Made by a program: the position numbers and the translations under genes
Shown: piece after piece, positions 1 to 7,375 of the stretch
How positions within the stretch are numbered: position 1 is the first letter of the stretch
Layout: each line of letters starts with the position of its first letter
Assembly (NCBI GenBank): GCA_023432405.1
Contig: JAEYUQ010000008.1
Span: 1 to 26,316, forward strand
Source of the DNA: Actinomycetes bacterium
GTDB lineage: Bacteria > Actinomycetota > Actinomycetes > Mycobacteriales > Mycobacteriaceae
Reading direction: 5' to 3'
Length of the DNA stretch: 26,316 nucleotides
The notes under the pieces: model-generated
Seen by the model: the letters and a program-made list of their open reading frames with translations, nothing else
The model's database searches: none
Told to the model about the DNA's origin: nothing

Positions 1-563
1 GGATCTACACCACCTGCCAGGGTAGCCATGACTCGCATTGCCGCACCGTGACTCACCATCACGATGTCCTGGTCTGTTTCAGATACTTCGGCCGTCAACT
101 GCTCCAGCACCGGCCGATACCGCTGCACAACATCTCGTAGGGTTTCACCATTGGCCACACCTGCGTCCATATCACCAGCCAGCCAGCCCCTCAGCGCCAC
201 CAGATACTTCTTATAGGCCTCCTCATCCACATGGTTTTCGGAATCTCCCAGATAAATCTCCTGAATCCCCCACACCGTATCCACAGGCACACTCCGGTAG
301 GGCATTCCTGCAATGCTCTCAAGCTCACGAGCCACAGTCATAGCCGTCTGCCCAGCACGAATAGCCACTGAACACACAATCCGCCGCAACCTGCCGTAAC
401 TTCCTGGAGAAACTCCAAGCTCTCGGGCTAATTCTTGCGCAACCTGTTGTGCCTGCTGTCTGCCTCGCGCCGTCAGTTCCGCCCCAGGAGGCGCAGAATC
501 CAGCCTCGCCTCTCGGTTAGAGAAGGTTTCGCCATGTCTCAACATCAGGATTCTTCCCGCCAC
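1..563 (-). CDS. histidine phosphatase (phosphoglycerate mutase-like), 3' end off the left edge
   Basis: This is a partial gene of about 187 visible codons. The N-terminus carries the histidine-phosphatase signature LMLRHGETFSN (catalytic His at about residue 10). Near the truncated end the second conserved histidine lies in VMVSHGAAMRV. I chose a GTG start at 563 because a GGGAGAGG ribosome site lies just upstream and the frame has a stop 24 bases upstream of the start codon. It begins 37 bases after the pheA stop on the same strand, so the two are probably co-transcribed. Proteins of this family hydrolyse phosphate esters. Glycolytic mutase activity cannot be inferred from the motifs alone, and the substrate is unknown. 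The C-terminus is missing only because the window ends. Confidence 0.85.
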   Translation of the reverse strand, partial: MAGRILMLRHGETFSNREARLDSAPPGAELTARGRQQAQQVAQELARELGVSPGSYGRLRRIVCSVAIRAGQTAMTVARELESIAGMPYRSVPVDTVWGIQEIYLGDSENHVDEEAYKKYLVALRGWLAGDMDAGVANGETLRDVVQRYRPVLEQLTAEVSETDQDIVMVSHGAAMRVMATLAGGVD

Positions 564-600
564 AACCCTCTCCCTATCTTTTCCTTAACGAATCTTTCCC

Positions 601-1680
601 TTAACGACGCCGCCCGGCGCGCAAATCATCTACCCACCGGCTTGCTTCCACAATCCGATCCTGCTCTGGGTGAGAGGACTTCGGCGCCTCTGTCGACGGC
701 CACGAACCCAAGAATCTCGTATCCTGACTGCGCAGATAGAGGGCTCGCAAAGCTTCACTGACAGGGGCGTCGTCAATGTGACCCACCAAATCCACAAAGA
801 ACCGATAGGACCCTAACTCAGTTTTTGTTGGACGAGACTCAATCCGACTTAAATCCACTCCGCGCTGGGCAAACTCAGACAAACACGCCACCAAGGAGCC
901 AGGCTCATTGGGCGCAAGGAAGGTGACCGAGGTGCGATCATTCCCTGTGCGAGCTGTGGGAACATCTGGCCGCCCTACCAGCAGAAAGCGAGTTTTAGCG
1001 CCAGGATGGTCTGCAATCCCCTCAGCTAAAACCTTCAGATTAAACACCGTGGCAGCGTGCAGTGGCGCAACTGCGATGTCATAGATGCCTTCAGCTACGC
1101 TCTGCGCCGCCGCCCCGTTTGAGGACGCCGGGATAAACTCTGCCGCCGGGTAGTGCTTGGAGAGCCACTCCTTCACCTGCTGATAGGCCACCGGATGTGT
1201 GCTGAGAGTAACGGGTCGAGATGAAGAATCCCCACCAGAACCCTGCGCAGGGTTCTGGACAGAAGGCTGAGGCTGGTTGTCGCCAGGGTTCTGGACAGAA
1301 TTCTGAGGAACGTCCGAAACGCTATTTCGTGCAAGAATTGCGAACTCCACTGGTACATCTACCTCGGCAAACACTTGCACAGGCGGGTCCTCAGGAGATC
1401 CAGCCAGCGCATCCATAGTAGCGGTGACCACACCATCAATGGAGTTTTCAATGGCAACACACGCATAAGCAGCGTCTCCCTGCCGCACCGCCGCCAAAGC
1501 CTCCGCAGGGCTGTGAGCAGGTAGTGGTTGCAGCTGCCCAGACCAGCGCCGATGAGTTTCTTTGTACTCATCGAAGAGGCGCAAGGCTGCTTCCGTGAAG
1601 GTTCCGGCAGGTCCTAGGAAGGCCACGGTAGTGGGCGTGGGGGCTGAGACTGTTCTCTGTGAGGTACCCGAGTGGGACAT
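601..1680 (-). CDS. pheA: prephenate dehydratase
   Basis: PheA converts prephenate to phenylpyruvate in phenylalanine synthesis. The 359-residue protein starts with the family motif FLGPAGTFTEAA (21-32). It has the dehydratase TRF motif with the catalytic Thr at about 230, and a C-terminal ACT domain with GSLVACL (261-267) and ESRP (281-284), the usual phenylalanine-binding elements. I chose the ATG at 1680 because GGAG lies just upstream; the open frame continues further but the extra residues have no family resemblance. At 359 residues it is longer than the roughly 300-315 usual for actinobacterial PheA. The excess is a Gln/Asn/Pro/Ser-rich insert at about residues 121-155, between the VEFAILARN strand and VTLSTHPVAYQQ. 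The histidine phosphatase gene follows 37 bases downstream. Function is certain from the motifs; whether the insert is tolerated without cost is not known. Confidence 0.93.
   Translation of the reverse strand: MSHSGTSQRTVSAPTPTTVAFLGPAGTFTEAALRLFDEYKETHRRWSGQLQPLPAHSPAEALAAVRQGDAAYACVAIENSIDGVVTATMDALAGSPEDPPVQVFAEVDVPVEFAILARNSVSDVPQNSVQNPGDNQPQPSVQNPAQGSGGDSSSRPVTLSTHPVAYQQVKEWLSKHYPAAEFIPASSNGAAAQSVAEGIYDIAVAPLHAATVFNLKVLAEGIADHPGAKTRFLLVGRPDVPTARTGNDRTSVTFLAPNEPGSLVACLSEFAQRGVDLSRIESRPTKTELGSYRFFVDLVGHIDDAPVSEALRALYLRSQDTRFLGSWPSTEAPKSSHPEQDRIVEASRWVDDLRAGRRR
1235..1300. repeat. 24-bp perfect palindrome and 17-bp direct repeats inside pheA
   Basis: Positions 1235-1258 read CCAGAACCCTGC followed by its exact reverse complement. 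The 17-base word starting CAGGGTTCTGG occurs at 1248-1264 and again at 1284-1300, a 36-base period that keeps the frame. Together they encode the Gln/Asn/Pro-rich insert of PheA, with SVQNP repeated 12 residues apart. This is seen directly in the sequence; the origin (slippage or a palindromic mobile unit) is inference. Confidence 0.8.
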
Positions 1681-1793
1681 ACTCCAGAGACTACAGCAGG
1701 ATAGAGGGGAGTTCCCGGTATCGGAGCAGCCCCAGAGTGATGCCCGGGCTCTGCCTGGTGTGGCGTCTCGGGAGGAGTTCCTGGCACAACACT

Positions 1794-1857
1794 GATATAA
1801 AACCTCGTGAAACAGCTGAGTCGCTAAGTAATAGAAGTGACAAAAGTGAACTAGAGT
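1794..1857 (+). promoter_or_regulatory. candidate promoters of the LCP gene
   Basis: Two -10-like words precede the LCP gene. TGATATAAA at 1794-1802 is an extended -10. TAGAGT at 1852-1857 fits the corynebacterial TANANT pattern and lies 7 bases before the ATG at 1865, which would give a leaderless transcript. There is no clear ribosome site in front of that ATG, which favours the second. No good -35 is visible for either. Confidence 0.35.
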
Positions 1858-1864
1858 GTTTCGT

Positions 1865-3382
1865 ATGACTTCTCGCGGTAACAACAATGCACGTCCGGAA
1901 TATCTCCGTAATCCGGACGGTTCATTGCGCCGCGACCAATTTGGGCGACCAATTCGGATGCGCCCCGCGTCCATACACAGCTCCACAGGGCCCAAGAGCA
2001 CGTCAACTACTTCCAAGCAAGTGTTCCCTCCAAAGCGGCCTCCAGTTGAGGAAACCCAGATACTAAGCCCTGACAGCGAGGAAATTCAGTACCCAGCCCA
2101 GCAGTATTCGGGAAGACCCACGTCAGGGCAGCAATACCCGAGCGGGCGTCCTGCGGGTCAGCAGTACCCAGGCAGACGCACTCCAGCCCAGCCGTATCCA
2201 AGCAGGCCTTACGGTTCTGAATCCCAACCTCCCCGGCAGTACATCCCCCGTCGCCCACAGGAGTTAGAGGACGATTATGCCCCTTACCAGGCAGGGGAAG
2301 ATAATGCCCACTACTACGAGCAGACCCGTTACGACGCTCGCCTCTCCCGAAACGAGCGTATGCAGACTGCACGCCCAGACCCTCGCTCCGCACGGCCCAT
2401 TCGCTCTGCACGCCCGGATCATCGCTCCCCACGGCCCGAGCTCCACGCCACTAGAGGGCGCCAACACCGGCGAGGTGGGCGTCGTCCAGGATGCATGAGA
2501 GCCCTTGGAGTGGCGCTGATTATTGTTCTGGTCCTCCTCGGTTTAGGCACAGTGTGGGCAGATGCACGGCTTAACCGTGTAGACGCCATGCCAGAGGAGC
2601 ACATCGGAAATACGGCGGGAACCAACTGGCTGCTAGTGGGGTCTGACTCTCGTGCAGGCCTGAGTGACGCCGAGATTGAAAAGTACGGTACAGGCGGGGA
2701 CTTGGGTGGCTCCGGGCGAACGGACACCATCATGCTGCTCCATATTCCCACCGCGGGTCAGGCTCAGCTGATCTCTATTCCACGCGATTCCTATGTGAGC
2801 ATCCAGGACTACGGTATGGATAAAATCAACGCCGCCTATTCTTACGGCGGCTCTCAGTTGCTCACTCACACGGTGGAAAATGCCACTGGACTGCGTATTG
2901 ACCACTATGCCGAAATTGGTATGGGAGGACTTGCCAAACTGGTGGATCTTGTGGACGGCATCCACATGTGTCCTGATGAGCCTATGGATGACCCCAACGC
3001 CAATATCTCCATTGATGCGGGCTGCCAAACCTTCGACGGTGCCACGGCTTTGGGTTATGTGCGCTCTCGGGCTTCTGGCATGGGGGATTTGGATCGTGTG
3101 AAGCATCAGCGCGAGTTCTTCGCGGCCCTGATGAATACGGTAACCTCACCGAGAACTCTTGCTAACCCTGGCGATATTATGCCGCTGATTAGCCATGCTT
3201 CCGGCACTTTCACCGTGGATAATCATGACCATGTGTGGGATTTAGCTCGGGTGGCCTGGGCTATGCGGTCTGGGGTAAGTACAGAGACTGTACCTATCAG
3301 TAGTTTCCAGGACACAGACGTGGGAAGCGTTGTGCTCTGGGATGAGATGGCCGCCGAGGAGCTCTTCGCCGCCATTCGCTAG
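1865..3382 (+). CDS. LCP family (LytR-CpsA-Psr) cell-wall glycopolymer ligase
   Basis: LCP enzymes transfer glycopolymers such as arabinogalactan from a lipid carrier onto peptidoglycan at the outer face of the membrane. The N-terminal ~210 residues are cytoplasmic and disordered, rich in Pro, Arg, Gln and Tyr, with repeated QQYP-GRP and SARPD-type units. One membrane helix follows (about 213-231, ALGVALIIVLVLLGLG). The LCP domain shows NWLLVGSDSRAG (254-265), GRTDTIMLLHI, the SIPRDSYV strand, KINAAYSYGG, and YVRSR with DLDRVKHQ near 398-415; the conserved Arg and Asp residues expected for pyrophosphate binding are present. There are 505 residues from the ATG at 1865; a GTG at 1856 would add three. 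It diverges from pheA, as recalled for lcpB in C. glutamicum. Confidence 0.9.
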   Translation: MTSRGNNNARPEYLRNPDGSLRRDQFGRPIRMRPASIHSSTGPKSTSTTSKQVFPPKRPPVEETQILSPDSEEIQYPAQQYSGRPTSGQQYPSGRPAGQQYPGRRTPAQPYPSRPYGSESQPPRQYIPRRPQELEDDYAPYQAGEDNAHYYEQTRYDARLSRNERMQTARPDPRSARPIRSARPDHRSPRPELHATRGRQHRRGGRRPGCMRALGVALIIVLVLLGLGTVWADARLNRVDAMPEEHIGNTAGTNWLLVGSDSRAGLSDAEIEKYGTGGDLGGSGRTDTIMLLHIPTAGQAQLISIPRDSYVSIQDYGMDKINAAYSYGGSQLLTHTVENATGLRIDHYAEIGMGGLAKLVDLVDGIHMCPDEPMDDPNANISIDAGCQTFDGATALGYVRSRASGMGDLDRVKHQREFFAALMNTVTSPRTLANPGDIMPLISHASGTFTVDNHDHVWDLARVAWAMRSGVSTETVPISSFQDTDVGSVVLWDEMAAEELFAAIR

Positions 3383-3509
3383 GAACGCCAGCTGACTTAC
3401 CAGCTCTGCTTTCACCCCGGCTGAGCACTGCACTGCGCGCCACCCCCCCAGCACCACAGCCGCGCGCAACACTCCCCAAAACCGCTCAACCTACCGGCGA
3501 GTGCAACAC

Positions 3510-4418
3510 CTAACGCAAAGTCACCTGCCGGGACTTGATATTTGCCTCTTGGCGACGCTCCTCCGCCGTCAGCTGTGCATCATTCTCCAGCTCCTGCTCC
3601 GCAGCGTCGTTGAGACGCTCCAGCTCAGGCACAAAACTCTCGGGATCCTGGGAGGGATCCAGATCGAATACTGGAACCAGAAGTCCATGAGTGCGGAATG
3701 CTCCCGCAAACTTCGTATTCTCCCCGAGGTTAAGCTCCCCTCGGGCAGCAATCCGCGCCAAGGCTTTCAGCAACTGATTCTCCGAATCAGTACGCACCCA
3801 TCGGATATGCGCCTTTCCGCCACCTGGGTTCACCCACCACAAAGACCCAGGCAGTTCTGGTGCAAGCTGGACTGAGGGAACCACAGCGTCATTGGCTGCC
3901 TGGATACCCTGTTGCATCTGAGGATCTAAGCCAGCCGTTCCGTTGGGGAACCACCAACTGAAGTCATCAAAAGCCTCCACTGTGAGAGCAGCTGTAGTAC
4001 TCAGCAGTTCTGAAAGCTCCGGCTGAGAACCATCCGCCGCTGTGGACTGCAAGGTATCTCCTGGCTGAGCGTCTCGGGCCCATGCCAGTGCATACGCTAA
4101 GTCCTTGTGGGGATTCTGGGAGTGGCTGCTCACCTGGAGCGCCACAATCGCAGTCCCATCCTCACGCACAACTCCTGCACCGGCACCCGGGAGCACCGTA
4201 CCCAGGTACACCTTCTTGTCAGTGCCAGCCACCGTCACCGGAGCCAGAGCAGAGGGCACAAACTCCTGTAAGGCCACCAGGTCTGCCTCCATGACAAATC
4301 CCTCAAAAGGCCGCACCACTTTCTCAAACTGCGCACGCTCAGCCGCCCGCTTAGCCAGCTTCGCCTGCCGTCGGCTCATCCCCTCGGGAAGATCCTCATG
4401 CTTCTTCTTTTTTGCCAT
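3510..4418 (-). CDS. DUF5926 family protein
   Basis: This 302-residue protein resembles the actinobacterial DUF5926 family. The family typically begins with a very basic MAKKKKHE-type tail followed by SRRQAKLAKRAAERAQFE. The body has FEGFVMEADLVALQEFVPSA, a Trp-rich SWWFPNG and LWWVNPGG segment, and a C-terminal acidic/basic helix. It has no signal peptide or membrane segment, so it should be cytoplasmic. The function is unknown; some database entries call it a topoisomerase-like preprotein, but nothing in the sequence supports that. It lies downstream of the glycerophosphodiesterase gene on the same strand with a 180-base repeat-bearing spacer, so it may have its own promoter. Only a weak ribosome site (TTAGAG) precedes the ATG. 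Confidence 0.8.
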   Translation of the reverse strand: MAKKKKHEDLPEGMSRRQAKLAKRAAERAQFEKVVRPFEGFVMEADLVALQEFVPSALAPVTVAGTDKKVYLGTVLPGAGAGVVREDGTAIVALQVSSHSQNPHKDLAYALAWARDAQPGDTLQSTAADGSQPELSELLSTTAALTVEAFDDFSWWFPNGTAGLDPQMQQGIQAANDAVVPSVQLAPELPGSLWWVNPGGGKAHIRWVRTDSENQLLKALARIAARGELNLGENTKFAGAFRTHGLLVPVFDLDPSQDPESFVPELERLNDAAEQELENDAQLTAEERRQEANIKSRQVTLR

Positions 4419-4492
4419 GCGCTCTAACTTACCGACGCCCCTCCCAGAATCTCAGCACCGCCCTGGGTACAACTAATCTGGCATTTTCTGAA

Positions 4493-4586
4493 CGCTCAAG
4501 CAGTAGCGCTCAAGCAGTACCGCTCTGGGCACGAGTAGTTCCCCCTCCCTCACCACCCCAGCAGTACCACCCACACCCCAGCAGTA
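4493..4586. repeat. degenerate tandem repeats in the DUF5926/GDPD spacer
   Basis: The 14-base word CGCTCAAGCAGTA plus one base occurs back to back at 4493-4506 and 4507-4520. ACCCCAGCAGTA occurs at 4555-4566 and 4575-4586, 20 bases apart. All share the core AGCAGTA(G/C). The rest of the 180-base spacer shows nothing clear. Confidence 0.6.
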
Positions 4587-4598
4587 GCGCTCTGTCAG

Positions 4599-5378
4599 CT
4601 ACTGCCTCACAACTGCGCACACATCCATTGCCACAGCGACGTCGTTAGTGGCCATGTAGCTCACACCGTGCTCCAGCGCCCATCTCATCTGCTCTGGTTC
4701 ATCCACTGTCCAGGCATACGTGGGTTTGCCATAACAGTTCACAAAGTCTGGGTTGCGCTGCAAGCGATTAATCTCAAAACCTAATCCGGTAGGCGCACCT
4801 TTGAATCTGGCAACAGGGTTGAGCCACCGTTCCCAACTTCGGCGCAAGTGAATCCTGTCCAGCTTCGGCGCCAAGTACCGTAGCCGCACAATGGAGCTGG
4901 TGGAAAAGGAGATGAAGTGTATGGTTTCATCGTTAAGCTTGCCGTGGTAAAGCAGGGTATTAGTAATCTGCTCCTCTAGAATCCGGCCGTAGCGGATAGG
5001 GTGTTTGGCTTCAATAAAAAGATGTGCGTGGGGGTAGGGTTCCACTATCTCAAGTGCCTCCCCCAAGGTGAGAACCTGTTGAGGCTCTTGCGGGGTACCG
5101 AAGTTCAGTTCCTTAAGTTCAGCTAAGGTGCGGGGAGACACCCTACCTTGCCCGTCAGACACTCGATTGAGCACGGGATCATGAATGAGAACGGGGATTC
5201 CGTCCTTGGTTAGGCGCACATCAATCTCAACACCGTCTGCCCCATACTCCAAGGCAGACACCAGCGCCGCCTCCGTGAGTTCGGGATGTTTCTTGGACCA
5301 CCCTCGATGCGCAATGATTTTCATGCGCTCTGTCTGACTCTGCTGGTTCCTGTGGTTCATGCAATCCACGCGATCCAT
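4599..5378 (-). CDS. glycerophosphodiester phosphodiesterase
   Basis: The enzyme hydrolyses glycerophosphodiesters to glycerol-3-phosphate and an alcohol. The GDPD domain starts at IIAHRG (His24, Arg25 as drawn), followed by HPELTEAA in place of the usual PENT, then VEIDVRLTKDG (Glu51, Asp53) and LIHDP (His66, Asp67), with the conserved FIEAK strand in mid-protein and the closing AWTVDEPEQM. All expected metal and acid-base residues are present. No signal peptide is seen, so it is predicted to be cytoplasmic. The first ATG (5378) gives 259 residues. An internal ATG at 5324 (MKIIAHRG) would give a more typical 241; GAAAGG lies too far upstream of the first ATG to decide. It lies 100 bases downstream of ldh, as I recall for glpQ1 in C. 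glutamicum. Confidence 0.88.
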   Translation of the reverse strand: MDRVDCMNHRNQQSQTERMKIIAHRGWSKKHPELTEAALVSALEYGADGVEIDVRLTKDGIPVLIHDPVLNRVSDGQGRVSPRTLAELKELNFGTPQEPQQVLTLGEALEIVEPYPHAHLFIEAKHPIRYGRILEEQITNTLLYHGKLNDETIHFISFSTSSIVRLRYLAPKLDRIHLRRSWERWLNPVARFKGAPTGLGFEINRLQRNPDFVNCYGKPTYAWTVDEPEQMRWALEHGVSYMATNDVAVAMDVCAVVRQ

Positions 5379-5478
5379 GTGAGCTGAGTGCCTTTCATGC
5401 GGTTATTCCACGTAATCCTCCATGATTGTCACACAGCCACCCGATGTCCTCTACTTTTCTGCCCCACAGCTCTCCCAT

Positions 5479-6435
5479 CTACCCCTCCGGCGGGAAGAAA
5501 CGCTCCTTAACCTCTCGCAAAGTTCTTGCTGAATCCTTGAAACGCTGCAACTCATGGGCAGTCAGTTCCAGTTCCACCACGCGACGCACACCGCTGCGGT
5601 TAATCACAGCTGGCGTGCCGATGTATAGGTCTTCCTCACCGTACTGGCCGTACATATAGGCAGACACCGGCAGTGCCACATCTTGATTCTTCACAATGGC
5701 ACGAGTAATCCGAGCCAACCCCATTCCAATGCCATAGGAGGTGGAACCTTTGGCATCAATGATTTCATAAGCGGCGTCGCGAGTTTCCTCAAAAATCCCC
5801 TCTAAACGCGAGTACAGCTCGGGGTCCTTTTCCAGCATTTTCCGCATACTCTTACCGGCAATGGACGCCGAGGAAAGTACCGGCAGTTCAGAATCGCCGT
5901 GCTCCCCGATGATGTAGGCGTGCGTGGAGGAGGGAGCAACCTCGTACATTTCCCCCAACATGAAGCGGAATCGGGCGCTATCCAGGATGGTGCCAGAACC
6001 AAACACTCTGTGATACGGCAACCCGGAATACTTCCACACCGCGTAGGTCAAAATATCCACAGGGTTACTGGCCACCACAATCACACCGTCAAAGTGATGA
6101 GCCATCATCTCATCCACTATGGACTTCATAATCTTCATGTTCTTATCCACAAGCTGCAGCCTGCTCTCACCAGGCTTCTGGGCCGCCCCCGCGCAGATCA
6201 CAGCTATATCGGCGTCCTCATAATCCGCCCCGCTCCCCTCCGTTACCCGAGTAGTAGACCCAGACCACACAACACCGTGATTGAGATCCATCACATTCCC
6301 GTGCAGTTTTTTCTTATCGACGTCGATGAGGGCAAGGTGATCAACCAACGACTGATTCACCAGGGCATAGGCGTACGCCACCCCGACGTCCCCAGCACCA
6401 ACCAGCACAACCTTATTTCCGTGTAGCCTTCTCAT
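5479..6435 (-). CDS. ldh: L-lactate dehydrogenase
   Basis: The enzyme reduces pyruvate to L-lactate with NADH, regenerating NAD+ under oxygen limitation. The 318-residue protein has the nucleotide-binding GAGDVG (13-18), the mobile loop QKPGESR (Gln86, Arg92) that distinguishes lactate from malate dehydrogenases, DSARFR (substrate Arg155) and the catalytic IGEHGDSE (His179). Length and all catalytic residues fit the family. The ATG at 6435 is preceded by AGAGGAAC, a good ribosome site. The upstream 226 bases are shared with the divergent HAD gene and hold three phased 10-base repeats described separately. Confidence 0.95.
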   Translation of the reverse strand: MRRLHGNKVVLVGAGDVGVAYAYALVNQSLVDHLALIDVDKKKLHGNVMDLNHGVVWSGSTTRVTEGSGADYEDADIAVICAGAAQKPGESRLQLVDKNMKIMKSIVDEMMAHHFDGVIVVASNPVDILTYAVWKYSGLPYHRVFGSGTILDSARFRFMLGEMYEVAPSSTHAYIIGEHGDSELPVLSSASIAGKSMRKMLEKDPELYSRLEGIFEETRDAAYEIIDAKGSTSYGIGMGLARITRAIVKNQDVALPVSAYMYGQYGEEDLYIGTPAVINRSGVRRVVELELTAHELQRFKDSARTLREVKERFFPPEG

Positions 6436-6563
6436 TCTGTAGTTCCTCTCTCTATCTCTTCTCTATCTCTATTGATTGCTTCACCGAGCCTCATCGGCTC
6501 TGCCCACCTCTAGCGTGAGCACAAATGCCCATTCGGACACTGAACTCACCACTCTATTGTGGT

Positions 6564-6600
6564 ATTTTACGCCCGTTCATGCCCGTTTTATCCCGTTTTA
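6564..6600 (-). promoter_or_regulatory. candidate ldh promoter with three tandem 10-bp repeats
   Basis: On the minus strand TAAAAT (complement of 6564-6569) fits the actinobacterial -10 consensus. Immediately upstream, where a -35 would be, three 10-base units stand head to tail at 6571-6580, 6581-6590 and 6591-6600, each containing CCCGTT on the plus strand. Spacing of exactly one helical turn suggests sites for a DNA-binding protein bound on one face. Which regulator binds is unknown; the leader to the ldh ATG would be about 120 bases. Confidence 0.4.
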
Positions 6601-6649
6601 ACGCGGAGAAAACCACACCCAGCCCACCCATGCGCCCGCGCACATCGAA

Positions 6650-6661
6650 TACCCTGTTCTC
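6650..6661 (+). promoter_or_regulatory. candidate leaderless -10 of the HAD gene
   Basis: TACCCT at 6650-6655 fits TANNNT and is separated by exactly six bases from the ATG at 6662. No ribosome site precedes that ATG, so transcription may start at the A of the start codon. No convincing -35 is seen. Confidence 0.3.
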
Positions 6662-7375
6662 ATGCGCATTTCAGACACCATCACAACGGTTCTTTTTGAC
6701 ATCGATGGCACGCTCCTCAACCACGACGCTGCCGCCGCAGCAGCTGTCCACCAGTGGGCAGTGGAGTGTGGACTCCCTGACAGTCCCACCTACCCTGCCC
6801 TGTGGAAAGAGTTGGAAACCACATGGTTTTCCGCCTACGAACGTGGGGAGACAACACACCTTGGACAACGCGCAGGGCGAGCTCGGGACTTTCTGGGCCG
6901 TCCGTCACTATCCGAAACGGAGGCACTAGCCCTCTACGACGGCTACCTCTCAGCCTATGCAGATAACTGGGTGGCATTCCCAGACGCGCGCCCTGCGCTG
7001 GAAGCCGCCCTGGATAGCGGGCGGACAGTAGGTATTCTCACCAACGGCGCAAGGCAGATGCAGGGAGCAAAACTGAAGGTGACTGGCCTCAATCTCCCTG
7101 GAGTCACTCTTCTGCCCACAGTAGAGCTCGGCGCCCCCAAACCAGATCCCAAAGCCTACGACGCCGCGCTTCACATCATGGGCTCCTCCCCATCTCAGAC
7201 GCTCATGATTGGAGACAATTTCCCTAACGACGTCGTTGCTGCTCGCGCCTGCGGACTATCTGCGATCTACCTCAACCGGAATGGCGACTCCGCCGACTTC
7301 CTCACCACAGACACCGCCGACGTCCCCGCGGACCCCGCCACTATCCGCAGCCTCTCAGAGTTGATCTGGTCCTGA
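6662..7375 (+). CDS. HAD superfamily hydrolase (phosphatase, IA type)
   Basis: This 237-residue protein has all four HAD motifs. Motif I is FDIDGT, with the nucleophile Asp13 and Asp15. Motif II is GILTNG. Motif III has the Lys of GAPKPDP. Motif IV is MIGDNFPNDV. The helical cap between motifs I and II puts it in the IA group with phosphoglycolate- and pyrimidine-nucleotidase-like phosphatases. The substrate cannot be told from the sequence. The gene ends in TGA directly abutting the stop codon of the convergent ABC permease gene, with no spacer. The start lacks a ribosome site and a -10-like word lies six bases before it. Confidence 0.9.
   Translation: MRISDTITTVLFDIDGTLLNHDAAAAAAVHQWAVECGLPDSPTYPALWKELETTWFSAYERGETTHLGQRAGRARDFLGRPSLSETEALALYDGYLSAYADNWVAFPDARPALEAALDSGRTVGILTNGARQMQGAKLKVTGLNLPGVTLLPTVELGAPKPDPKAYDAALHIMGSSPSQTLMIGDNFPNDVVAARACGLSAIYLNRNGDSADFLTTDTADVPADPATIRSLSELIWS

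Noticed and set aside
1681..2016. 112-residue N-terminal extension of pheA
   Set aside because: It overlaps the divergent LCP gene and promoter region, is Cys/Arg-rich noise, and ATG 1680 has a ribosome site before the conserved domain.
2007..2432. Minus-strand 141-codon frame inside the LCP gene
   Set aside because: It is a shadow of the repetitive Pro/Arg/Gln-rich coding region and has no recognisable domain.
5899..6426. 175-codon plus-strand frame opposite ldh
   Set aside because: It is antisense to a well-conserved dehydrogenase gene; no ribosome site and no domain.
6482..6500. Short inverted repeat GAGCC/GGCTC in the ldh leader
   Set aside because: Only five pairs; too short to distinguish from chance.
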